A stretch of 64,000 nucleotides of DNA from positions 124,001 to 188,000 of the forward strand of contig JAXGZG010000005.1 in assembly GCA_040771825.1 (NCBI GenBank), read 5' to 3'. Of the stretch, positions 27,223 through 34,623 are shown one piece after another (position 1 is the first letter of the stretch; each line of letters starts with the position of its first letter). The position numbers were made by a program, and so were the translations under genes. The DNA comes from JAXGZG01 sp040771825 (GTDB lineage: Bacteria; Bacillota; Sulfobacillia; Fermentithermobacillales; Fermentithermobacillaceae). Below the pieces are notes generated by a model. That model saw nothing but the letters and a program-made list of their open reading frames with translations. It was not told the origin of the DNA and ran no database searches.

Positions 27223-28508
27223 GAGGCACCTCCGTCTTCGCTCGAGCCGCCACTGGCGGTGATTTCCACTTCTGCCTCGGCGTCTTGTACGGCTTCATCC
27301 ACTGCCTCGTCACCCGCCTCTTCAGCGTCTGTGGCTGACACCTGGTCCATTGCCAGCACCTGCTCGAAGTTGACCTCGACAAACTCTCGCAGATGGTCCA
27401 CGATTTCGGGCCCTGGTCTCAGGTTCAAAGCCAGCGATAGGGCCATCTTCCCCGCAGGAGTCATCCCGAGTCTCCCTGTTCGCGAGATGGAGATCCACCC
27501 CTTCTTCGCCAGTACGGAGAGAGTTCGGGACAAAAACCGGCTCGGGCCCTTGACCCTCCCTGTGAAAACGGGCAACAGTTGGGAACGATTGAGCCTTCGC
27601 CGCCCGGACTCGCACAGATACCAGATGTAGGCAGCCAGAGCTACCGCGGCGGAGGTCACTGGGTTCAAACCCGCCTGGAACACCCTGGAAGCGTCCACCA
27701 AGGCCACAACCCTATCGTCGGAAACCTTTATCCGAAAGTAGCGGTCGAAGCCCTGTCCCAGGCAGTACGACTCGAAGCCGTTCAGAGAGTCCTCACCCAA
27801 GGAGCGCAGCGCGGAAGCGACGGTCGGGGGCCGGCCGCAGGCGGTACCCACAATCACCCTACGTATCAGCTTCTCGTATTTGGGTTCCGGCCCGGAAAAG
27901 TCAAACAGACTGGGCGGAAGGACTACCTGCTTCCTATCCTCACGGCGGCCTGACCCGAAAAACGCCGCCACTTCGGCAGGTCTAAAGTCTCTGCCCTGCG
28001 ACTCGGATACAATCTTTTGAAGAAACACGGGACCCATGGACTCCATGCCCACCGGGGTCGGCTCGTAAGTATACTGGCCATCGAATTGGGACTTATCGAC
28101 CCAATAGAGCCGCTCAAGTTCGTCAAGCGCCCGCGCCACACTCCTGCTTGCGCTCCGCTCCGCGGAGACAAACTGTTCAATAATGACGGACTTGGGCACG
28201 GGGATGGAGTTGTCCTGCCGCCACTTGGCGACAAACAAGAACACGGCAATGGCTTGGGCGGAAATGGGAGACTCCCTAGAAATCAGCTCTCGGGAAGCGA
28301 TCCCTAGAGTTACGGTACGGCCGTCGGCGAGAACACGGAAATACCTACCAAGACACGAGGACCGAATGTAAGAGAAGAAGCCCGTGAGGTCATCGTCACC
28401 GATAAGCCGTTGAACCGCGCTTTGAGTGATGGACTTGCCTAGACTTGTCCCACACAGGATAGCCCGGATGGCCAGATCATACTTATCGTTATACATCGCG
28501 ATGCTCAA
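27219..28508 (-). CDS. jetB: JetB-like KITE subunit with internal tandem duplication
   Basis: 429 residues. Residues 10-157 and 211-357 are repeats of each other: ILCGTSLGK (17-25) pairs with VIVGTACGR (218-226), GRYFRVLADGRTVTL (54-68) with DRYFRIKVSDDRVVAL (255-270), and YEPTPVG with LGMTPAG at the end of each. Each unit looks like a pair of winged helices, as in KITE proteins (MukE, JetB), which normally act as homodimers on the kleisin. A KITE dimer therefore seems to be fused in one chain, joined by a ~50-residue linker. The last ~50 residues are strongly acidic. It overlaps jetA by 20 bases and jetC by four. Function assigned from context. Confidence 0.7.
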   Translation of the reverse strand: MSIAMYNDKYDLAIRAILCGTSLGKSITQSAVQRLIGDDDLTGFFSYIRSSCLGRYFRVLADGRTVTLGIASRELISRESPISAQAIAVFLFVAKWRQDNSIPVPKSVIIEQFVSAERSASRSVARALDELERLYWVDKSQFDGQYTYEPTPVGMESMGPVFLQKIVSESQGRDFRPAEVAAFFGSGRREDRKQVVLPPSLFDFSGPEPKYEKLIRRVIVGTACGRPPTVASALRSLGEDSLNGFESYCLGQGFDRYFRIKVSDDRVVALVDASRVFQAGLNPVTSAAVALAAYIWYLCESGRRRLNRSQLLPVFTGRVKGPSRFLSRTLSVLAKKGWISISRTGRLGMTPAGKMALSLALNLRPGPEIVDHLREFVEVNFEQVLAMDQVSATDAEEAGDEAVDEAVQDAEAEVEITASGGSSEDGGAS

Positions 28509-29877
28509 GGGCTTCCATCACCGCCTTTCTTCTTATCAGGATCTCGCCCAACATCACCAATCTGTCAGACTCATACACTTCACACGAGTGCCTGCCCGAG
28601 GCCATGCCTTTGGTGACTACCTCGCCGGCTGCAGCGGCGGACATGAGAATGTCATCCCATCGTTCTACAGCCTTCAGAAGATGGGACTCGTGGACTTCGC
28701 CTTGGATTGGCAGAGAGGCTAGTACCCGATCGACGTAGGGAGCAAAGTCTTCGTCAAATTCCCCTTCTTCGTAGGAGTTCAGGTCTCCTTCGATGGAAGA
28801 CGTAATCTCAGGTTCCGGCGGTATTGCTCCCGGGGCGGCGTGTTCTCTGCCCAAAGTATCTGCTACAAACTCCTCCAGCTGATCGTAGCTGGGATAGCCC
28901 GGAAGGTATATCGGGAGCGTCACATCGCCAGCCTCTCCGGCCATTTCAAGAAGCCTATCTCCGGCGAACACACTACAAAGCCAATTATAGAACTTGGTCT
29001 TGTTGATCAGGTTCATCTCCGAAAGGGCCTTCCCGGTAGAGTGGGAGAGCACTCCGGTCATTGCTTTGAAAGCCACCCCGAGGGCTCCTGTCCGTGCCTT
29101 CTCGACCCTATCGACGATAGGCAAAGCGTACCTAAAGCCCTGCTTCTTTTGGTCATCCAGAACACCTTGCACAAAATCGTACCTGTCCAGTATGGCCTTT
29201 ATCTGTTCTATGGCCACGCCTTCCATTATGTAGTCATAGAGGCGGCGCTCTACGTCCCGGTAACCCTTCTCCAGGAAGCTGAGAGCGCGGTTCAGACTAC
29301 CGGCTTCATAGCCCTTGCCTTCATAGGCACCCATGAGCTCGATCTCACGCTGGCTCTGGAACAAAAGCTGCTCTATGGGGTTTTTCCGGTGGAAGCCATA
29401 CCAATCCTGAAGAACACGGTGAACAGTGCCGAGGAGGCGGCTTCCCTTGGTCGTCAACTGGACGGACACATCCTTGTTGATCAGGCTCAGGCGATGGCAA
29501 GTCGTCAGAAAGCCCGAAGGATCCGCTTTTGGTGCGGCGCCCCATCTCTCCTTGAACCGGTTCTGGAGGCCTATGTGGCCTCCTACCCCTCCGCCGGTGG
29601 CGTACTCTTCTTCCTGTATCAGGAGTAGCATCTTAACTGCGTCGATTAGCTTCTCCGGGTTTCTGCCGTCATCGCTGACTGCATAAGCGAGACTCGCAAG
29701 ATCAGACAGGTCCCGCGCGGCCAGTATGAGGGCGTTGGGAGAATCACCCGTTAGGAAGTCGGTCTTTTGGACCGATGGATCCTCCTGACCCTGCTCCATG
29801 TGGGCTGCGGCTTCTCCCGGCTTGGGCGCCATCGGAAGCGCAGGTTGGTCTTGAAAATCGAACTGGTCAGGAGACAT
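28489..29877 (-). CDS. jetA: JetA-like kleisin subunit of a Wadjet-type system
   Basis: 462 residues, first gene of the operon, mostly helical. A winged-helix-like region lies around residues 100-150 (NRFKERWGAAPK, then LSLINKDVSVQLTTKGSRLL) and long helices around 160-260 (ERRLYDYIMEGVAIEQIKAILDRY). An acidic linker near 370-390 is followed by a C-terminal helical domain containing ESDRLVMLGEILIRRK. This layout fits a kleisin that bridges the SMC heads. Direct homology cannot be shown by eye. The ATG at 29877 has CGGAGG ahead of it. Its 3' end overlaps jetB by 20 bases. Confidence 0.65.
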   Translation of the reverse strand: MSPDQFDFQDQPALPMAPKPGEAAAHMEQGQEDPSVQKTDFLTGDSPNALILAARDLSDLASLAYAVSDDGRNPEKLIDAVKMLLLIQEEEYATGGGVGGHIGLQNRFKERWGAAPKADPSGFLTTCHRLSLINKDVSVQLTTKGSRLLGTVHRVLQDWYGFHRKNPIEQLLFQSQREIELMGAYEGKGYEAGSLNRALSFLEKGYRDVERRLYDYIMEGVAIEQIKAILDRYDFVQGVLDDQKKQGFRYALPIVDRVEKARTGALGVAFKAMTGVLSHSTGKALSEMNLINKTKFYNWLCSVFAGDRLLEMAGEAGDVTLPIYLPGYPSYDQLEEFVADTLGREHAAPGAIPPEPEITSSIEGDLNSYEEGEFDEDFAPYVDRVLASLPIQGEVHESHLLKAVERWDDILMSAAAAGEVVTKGMASGRHSCEVYESDRLVMLGEILIRRKAVMEALEHRDV

Positions 29878-29927
29878 CAGAAAACCTCCGGAGAAAGGTC
29901 CGTGTGAACGACTATTGTAACAAGTTG

Positions 29928-29950
29928 ATTATACCATTTGGGGAGGCACA
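29928..29950 (-). promoter_or_regulatory. extended -10 promoter of the jet operon
   Basis: On the minus strand TGGTATAAT (the TATAAT at 29933-29928) forms an extended -10 element about 50 bases before the jetA start. No good -35 box is seen. An AT-rich near-palindrome, TTGTAACAA on the plus strand (29915-29923), sits in the early transcript or over the start site and could be an operator. Confidence 0.5.
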
Positions 29951-29999
29951 CCCTCCGATACTTCTGATTCCTACTGCTTGATCTTGGCACCCTTACTTC

Positions 30000-30075
30000 G
30001 GGGTCTTTGAGCGAGTGACGATTTTCGCCTTCATGGTCTGCTCTTTGTCGTTTCACGACACCTAACCTCAGCTCA
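30000..30075. repeat. dispersed intergenic repeat, copy A
   Basis: About 75 bases, beginning GGGTCTTTGAGCGAGTGAC, that recur at 43947-44025 in the same orientation with roughly 85% identity. Both copies lie in intergenic space. On the minus strand both encode a similar peptide (RSKIPN-like), but there is no start signal, so I treat it as a non-coding dispersed repeat. Confidence 0.8.
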
Positions 30076-30102
30076 GCGCGGGCGGTGCGGAGCATAGCCG
30101 TA

Positions 30103-30153
30103 GATGAAAGCGTACACGTCGAGGCCACACCCAATAACGGATATGCTTTCATC
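30103..30153. other. long-loop inverted repeat
   Basis: GATGAAAGCGTA (30103-30114) pairs with TATGCTTTCATC (30142-30153), a 12-bp stem with one G-T pair and a loop of 27 bases. It lies between the divergent jet and ABC operons. It lacks a T-tract, so it may be a protein-binding site or an mRNA structure instead of a terminator. Confidence 0.5.
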
Positions 30154-30222
30154 TCGGTTCAGGGCGTGAACCCACGTGCCTACTCGTTTGGCGTCGGTGA
30201 CCGTTCTTCGGGGACGTCCTAT

Positions 30223-30252
30223 TTGACACGCAAGGCGGCGCTGTGGTATGTA
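30223..30252 (+). promoter_or_regulatory. sigma-A-type promoter of the ABC-2 exporter operon
   Basis: A perfect -35 TTGACA (30223-30228), an 18-base spacer and a weak -10 TATGTA (30247-30252), 30 bases before the ATG at 30282. Confidence 0.6.
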
Positions 30253-30281
30253 TTTCTCTCAGTCTCCACGGAGGTACCGCC

Positions 30282-31403
30282 ATGACCTTGTCGGTGCGGA
30301 AGTATTGGGTGCTCGCGTCCAAGGGGTTCATGCAGAACCTGCAGTACTCCGCGTCGCACCTCATCAACACCCTTGCAAGCGCTATCTTCGGTGTCATCTA
30401 CATTTACCTGTGGAAAAGCGTTACGCCCCCCGCCGGGTTTGGGGAGTACACACCTCACCTTGTGACCTCGTACATCGCGGTCAATCAGGCTACAATGTGG
30501 TTCACCCAGTTCCCGCTTCGCGTCCACGTAAAGATTAGAGACTCCATCCGCTCCGGCAACATAGCCACAGAACTCACGCGCCCCGTGGACTTCTTTTGGT
30601 ACAGAATCACCACCGAATATGGCTCAATGGTGTACAGCCAAATATTCCGGGGCCTCCCTGTCGGACTAATGCTGTCTGCATTTGGCCTGTACCTCCCGCA
30701 AAGGGCAACGACTTGGGGATGGACCCTGCTCGCCCTACTATTCGGCGCCTACATTTCGATTGTTGAGTCCTACCTGGTGGGCGTTGCGGCCTTCTGGACC
30801 ACCGAGACTAGGACGGCCTGGTATGTGGTATCCACTTTGAACCTTACGCTTGGCGGAGGATCGATGCCGCTGGAGGTGCTGCCGGCCCCCATCTATCAAC
30901 TGGCAAGGTGGTCCCCCTTTGCGTGCCTCACATACAATCCTTCGCGCATCTACCTTGAACTTTCTGGACCCGGTCCGATCCTGCCGGCTTCGGCGTGGGC
31001 TGTCGCCCTCACGGTGTTGGCGCGCCATGTCACCCGCATCGCACGAGCGAAACTGGAGGTGCAGGGGGATGAAAACCGCCATGTCCCGCGTTTTTGCCGG
31101 CATGCGGCTCTACTGGCTGCTGGTCTCGGCAAGCGTCCGGGCCAAAATGCAGTACAAACTGGACTTCATCTCGTCCGTCATCATACAGGCAATCATGGGA
31201 GTATACGACTACTTCGTAATCGCAGTGGTGCTGTGGAAGTTCGGGTCCATAAAAGGCTGGGACATCAGGGAGATCGGCATCCTCTATGCGGTGTCCCGCG
31301 TGGGGTTCGGGATCTACCGGACTATAGGCGAGGAACTAGAGCGCTTCGAGAACTACATCGTGGGAGGCAACTTCGACTCGGTCCTCATCCGACCTTGGCC
31401 TAG
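30282..31403 (+). CDS. ABC-2 type exporter permease, first subunit, with frameshifted 3' end
   Basis: Six-helix ABC-2 permease of the COG4587 type, real up to about residue 262 (MTLSVRKYWVLASKGFMQN at the start, transmembrane helices, then KLEVQG just before the next gene). Homologues of this kind end with that LEVQGG-stop pattern. Here a run of five G at 31063-31067 appears one base short, so the frame misses the stop and runs 110 residues through the next gene out of frame. The extension is Arg/His-rich and probably meaningless. Either a sequencing or assembly slip in the G run or a mutation. GAGG precedes the ATG. It works with the permease at 31069 and the ATPase at 31903. Confidence 0.75.
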   Translation: MTLSVRKYWVLASKGFMQNLQYSASHLINTLASAIFGVIYIYLWKSVTPPAGFGEYTPHLVTSYIAVNQATMWFTQFPLRVHVKIRDSIRSGNIATELTRPVDFFWYRITTEYGSMVYSQIFRGLPVGLMLSAFGLYLPQRATTWGWTLLALLFGAYISIVESYLVGVAAFWTTETRTAWYVVSTLNLTLGGGSMPLEVLPAPIYQLARWSPFACLTYNPSRIYLELSGPGPILPASAWAVALTVLARHVTRIARAKLEVQGDENRHVPRFCRHAALLAAGLGKRPGQNAVQTGLHLVRHHTGNHGSIRLLRNRSGAVEVRVHKRLGHQGDRHPLCGVPRGVRDLPDYRRGTRALRELHRGRQLRLGPHPTLA

Positions 31404-31887
31404 CCTGTTTGTGCTGCTCTCGAGGAACGTGGATCTGGGCAGACTTAGCTGGGTCGTGCAGGGCGCTACGCTGGGATGGATATCCGCCGTCCCCCTGTTG
31501 CGGAGCGGCGAACTCACCTGGCTTGGCGTTGGCCACCTCACGCTGGCGTGCGTTTGGACCGCGTTCCTTTACCTTGCCGTTAGCATCGTGACGGCTGCGG
31601 CAGCGTTCAGGATAGTGCGGATCGAGGAGCTTCAGGTGTTCACAATCAACCTAGGGGGAACCGCAACGCTATACCCGCTGGACATATATCCGAGGTGGCT
31701 CAAGCGCTTCCTCACGTCGGTCATCCCGCTTGGAGTTGGCAATTACGTCCCTGTGAGGTACGTCTTGGGCAAGGGCGGGGCTTGGTGGAGACTGGTGTTA
31801 CCGCCGGTTGTGGCAGCCTTCTGTCTGGCGGCTGCCGCTAGGACTTGGAAACTAGGTGAGGCCAGGTATCACAGCACCGGCTCGTAG
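31069..31887 (+). CDS. ABC-2 type exporter permease, second subunit
   Basis: 272 residues, COG3694-type ABC-2 permease with six hydrophobic helices (FISSVIIQAIMGVYDYFVIAV, then FLYLAVSIVTAAAAFRIV). It contains the conserved internal region QVFTINLGGTATLYPLDIYP and ends in VVAAFCLAAAARTWK. The ATG at 31069 with GGAGGTGCAGGGGG just upstream is chosen; the reading upstream to 30850 lies inside the first permease. It is fifteen bases from the ATPase gene. The substrate is unknown; the family exports drugs, lipids or peptides. Confidence 0.85.
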   Translation: MKTAMSRVFAGMRLYWLLVSASVRAKMQYKLDFISSVIIQAIMGVYDYFVIAVVLWKFGSIKGWDIREIGILYAVSRVGFGIYRTIGEELERFENYIVGGNFDSVLIRPWPSLFVLLSRNVDLGRLSWVVQGATLGWISAVPLLRSGELTWLGVGHLTLACVWTAFLYLAVSIVTAAAAFRIVRIEELQVFTINLGGTATLYPLDIYPRWLKRFLTSVIPLGVGNYVPVRYVLGKGGAWWRLVLPPVVAAFCLAAAARTWKLGEARYHSTGS

Positions 31888-31902
31888 AGAGGGGGAACAA
31901 CC

Positions 31903-32955
31903 GTGCCTATATCCGAGAAGAGGCTAGCTGTCAGAACCGTCGGATTGAGCAAGTCCTACTTCGTCCAGATCAGGAAAGGAGGCTTCCTCGGCGGCCTGCG
32001 GACGTTGATATCGCAGGAACAGAAGGAAGTCCGGGCCGTGCAGGACGTCTCGTTCAACATAAGGAAAGGCGAGTTCGTGGGCTACATCGGCCCCAATGGA
32101 GCAGGAAAGTCCACCACCGTCAAGATGCTGACTGGGATCCTCCACCCCACCTCCGGTGAGGCACGTGTCAACGGGCTTTCCCCGCAACGCGACAGGCAGC
32201 GGCTTGCCCGCGAGATCGGCGTAGTGTTCGGCCATAGGACTCAGCTTTGGTGGGACCTGCCCACAATCGACTCATTCGACATCCTGTCGGCGATGTACGA
32301 CATCCCCAGGCAGGAGTACAGGGCGTTCGTCAAGGAATTTGACGGCCTTTTGGGCGTAGGTGAGTTTCTGGACACCCCTGTGCGGCGCCTTTCGCTTGGA
32401 CAAAGGATGCGAGCGGACCTGGCAGCGGCCTTGATCCACCGCCCCGATGTGTTGTTCCTGGACGAGCCGACTATAGGGCTGGATGTGGTCGGGAAAGGCC
32501 GCATTCGGGAATTCCTTGCGCGGCTTAACCGGGAGCGCGGCGTTACCATCCTGCTGACAACCCACGATCTTAGGGACATTGAGGAGCTTTGCTCTAGAGT
32601 CATGATGATTAATCACGGAAGCCTAGTCTACGACGGTACTCTTGATTCCCTACGCGACCAGGCAGGCCTCCCGACAATGCTGTCGGTGAAGTACGCAGGC
32701 GTACCCTCTCTGCTAAAACCGGGCAAGTTCGTGGGCCGCCAAGGTCAAGTGCTGGATGCCCCCGAAAACGGCGCATGGCGCGTAGAGTCAGTTGACGCAC
32801 ATTCCAAAACAGTGGGGGTGATTTTCGACCGCAGCCAGTCAACAGCCCCTACGGTCATCATGGCGATGCAGGTGTTGGGCGAAATCCGGGATGTCTCCCT
32901 TGCCGAGCCGCTCATTGAGGACATCATAAAGCGACTTTTGGAACGGCAGGGCTAA
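31903..32955 (+). CDS. ABC-2 exporter ATPase subunit
   Basis: 350-residue nucleotide-binding protein of the COG4586 group. Present: Walker A GPNGAGKST, Q-loop FGHRTQL, signature LSLGQRMRADL, Walker B VLFLDEPTIGLD and H-loop TTHD. After ~residue 250 comes the C-terminal accessory domain typical of this group. GTG start at 31903 with GAGAGGGGG upstream. It ends the exporter operon. Confidence 0.9.
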   Translation: MPISEKRLAVRTVGLSKSYFVQIRKGGFLGGLRTLISQEQKEVRAVQDVSFNIRKGEFVGYIGPNGAGKSTTVKMLTGILHPTSGEARVNGLSPQRDRQRLAREIGVVFGHRTQLWWDLPTIDSFDILSAMYDIPRQEYRAFVKEFDGLLGVGEFLDTPVRRLSLGQRMRADLAAALIHRPDVLFLDEPTIGLDVVGKGRIREFLARLNRERGVTILLTTHDLRDIEELCSRVMMINHGSLVYDGTLDSLRDQAGLPTMLSVKYAGVPSLLKPGKFVGRQGQVLDAPENGAWRVESVDAHSKTVGVIFDRSQSTAPTVIMAMQVLGEIRDVSLAEPLIEDIIKRLLERQG

Positions 32956-32976
32956 TCAGTTGTGCCTCGCTGCCTC

Positions 32977-33200
32977 CTAGTCACCAGTCAACTTATCGGG
33001 TTCCCACGCAAGTTTCACACGCAGACCGTTCATGGCGCTGAACGGGATCTTCCCATCATGCTGGAGCCTTCCGACAACAATACCGGGGTGAACCCCTATC
33101 GCACGAGCGAATCGCTTGGCCGAGGCCACCGTGACTGTGTCGTCGGCCAGGTAGAAACGATAGGCTCTGCTAGGAATAAGCTGCTCAGATGCGAAAACGA
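32977..33200 (-). pseudogene. ImmA/IrrE-type metallopeptidase, C-terminal remnant
   Basis: About 70 residues that match the end of ImmA/IrrE family proteins: FASEQLIPSRAYRFYL, then VASAKRFARAIGVHPGIVVG, then RLQHDGKIPFSAMNGLR. The HExxH zinc motif and helix-turn-helix that should precede it are missing; the bases upstream read as unrelated sequence. Left over from a toxin-antitoxin or phage-type regulator. Confidence 0.65.
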
Positions 33201-33408
33201 AATGCCACAGGCAGAACGGTCGGTACATAGTCGAGCGGCGACCCCGAAGAAGGACCTTAGGTTGAGAACCCTAGCATGCGGTTCTATGGTGGCGGGCACA
33301 GCACCAAATCTAGCCAGCGAAGCATACGGAAACTGCTCTGCCATCCTGCATTCAGCCTTGATCGACTGCTGGCTGTCAAGGCGAGCTTTTGTCTCCTGGA
33401 AATTCGCT

Positions 33409-33483
33409 TCAACCGGCCCCAGTGGGGTCCACGTCTTTGAAACCAAACTTCTGGTAGAGATGCCGAGCCCGCTCGCGGGGAAG
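33409..33483 (-). pseudogene. GNAT acetyltransferase, C-terminal remnant
   Basis: About 24 residues ending at TGA 33409, containing ERARHLYQKFGFKDVDPTG, the typical last helix-strand of a GNAT acetyltransferase. Nothing of the acetyl-CoA loop is found upstream. With the neighbouring ImmA remnant it marks 32.98-33.5 kb as a zone of gene debris. Confidence 0.6.
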
Positions 33484-33510
33484 CATGATCCTAGCGATAG
33501 GTTTCCGCTG

Positions 33511-33963
33511 TCACGGTATCCTTTTCCTTGCTACATGCCCCTTGAGTATCGTTGAGGGAGATGCCCATCCCATGTACCTGGGTTGGGTCCACCCCGAGGC
33601 GGGCTCAAGACCCTGAACCTCAAGATAGTCGTCCTCTCTGACCTTTTCCCAGGCATGAATCAGACGCCCGTTCCCCACGGAAATTCCGACATGCCCCCAG
33701 TCCTGCTTCACTCCGTGAACCATCCCTTCGCACTGGTAGAACACAAAAGCGCCTACAGGCGGCGGCATGGGATCGCTAGTCACCCCGTACATCCGCGCCG
33801 ACTCGGTTGCCGACAACCCTCCAAATACCTCAATGCCGTTGCCTTCCTCGTAGCAGTCCTCAACAAAAGCAAGGCACCGGAGGGGATAGTCTGTAGAGCC
33901 AATCTTTGAGCGAGCCCATCTGATCGCGCCCCCAACGTACCGTTCGTGCTCTTGTGTAGACAT
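33511..33963 (-). CDS. NlpC/P60-like cysteine peptidase domain protein
   Basis: 150-residue protein with a papain-like (NlpC/P60 or CHAP) layout: RCLAFVEDCYEE supplies the nucleophilic Cys at the start of a helix, GAFVFYQC the first strand, DWGHVGISVGNGRLIHAW the catalytic His and following strands. Such domains cleave peptidoglycan stem peptides or amides. No signal peptide is seen. The ATG at 33963 is preferred over 34002 because GGGGGAG lies nine bases upstream. Likely single gene near the debris zone. Confidence 0.7.
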   Translation of the reverse strand: MSTQEHERYVGGAIRWARSKIGSTDYPLRCLAFVEDCYEEGNGIEVFGGLSATESARMYGVTSDPMPPPVGAFVFYQCEGMVHGVKQDWGHVGISVGNGRLIHAWEKVREDDYLEVQGLEPASGWTQPRYMGWASPSTILKGHVARKRIP

Positions 33964-34080
33964 AGCGGGCCACTCCCCCAGGATGATTTTCCTATGCTTC
34001 ACACCCTGCGTGAAGCCATATCAACGATCTTGCTAACGGTTTCTGCAATTAGCCTCTCTCGTTTGAGCTGGCTGGCACAT

Positions 34081-34431
34081 CTACCCCTTTTGAGCGGCAG
34101 ATCTCCTGTGCCGCCCTACTCCTAGAGTCAGGAACAAAACCCCGATGAGAAACGGCGGTACTGAAATGGCCAGGAAACTAGCTGGCTGCTTATAGGTGTC
34201 GAAGTGTAGCGTGAAGGCGATGCTTGCCAGAAGAAAAGCCAGTCCGCCGTATGCCGGGCGGTTCCACGCCAGCGCAAGAAAGGCCAACAGAACAAACGAA
34301 GGGATCAGGTGAATGAGAAAACCGAGCAGCTTCGCCGAAAACGAAGCTGCGCCCGAAAACGCATCCAGTGCAAATGCGGACACGAACAGGATAAACAGGA
34401 TTGCCGCCACCCTAGGAATCCATCGGCTCAT
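34081..34431 (-). CDS. four-helix small membrane protein
   Basis: 116 residues with four hydrophobic helices: VAAILFILFVSAFALDAF, LLGFLIHLIPSFVLLAFLALA, YGGLAFLLASIAFTLHF and FLAISVPPFLIGVLFLTLG. A basic C-terminus follows. The pattern resembles a common small membrane family (DUF7670-like as I recall). Function unknown. Confidence 0.65.
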   Translation of the reverse strand: MSRWIPRVAAILFILFVSAFALDAFSGAASFSAKLLGFLIHLIPSFVLLAFLALAWNRPAYGGLAFLLASIAFTLHFDTYKQPASFLAISVPPFLIGVLFLTLGVGRHRRSAAQKG

Positions 34432-34545
34432 CCCGGCACCCTCTTTCCAATACTTGGTCCGCCACTACTATACTACATGACATGGCGCTAGAGGCTGGAG
34501 TGTCACAAGACCCCTGCGATGCGCAGGTCACGTTATGGGAAGCAA

Positions 34546-34591
34546 CTCGCGTCAACAATGATACAGTTCTCCGCATCACTCCATCGGCGAG
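34546..34591. other. palindromic rlmH-end repeat R2 (candidate recombination/attachment site)
   Basis: A 46-bp imperfect palindrome with outer arms CTCGC/GCGAG. Its left half (CAATGATACAGTTCTCC) matches the 3' end of rlmH. Its right half (ATCACTCCATCGGCGAG) matches the right half of R1 (ATCACACTATCTGCGAG). Same orientation as R1 and both rlmH ends. It lies between the membrane gene and the toroid-fold gene, with no coding function of its own. Confidence 0.6.
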
Positions 34592-34623
34592 AGGTTCGCG
34601 AAAGTGATACGAAGGCTCGTCAA

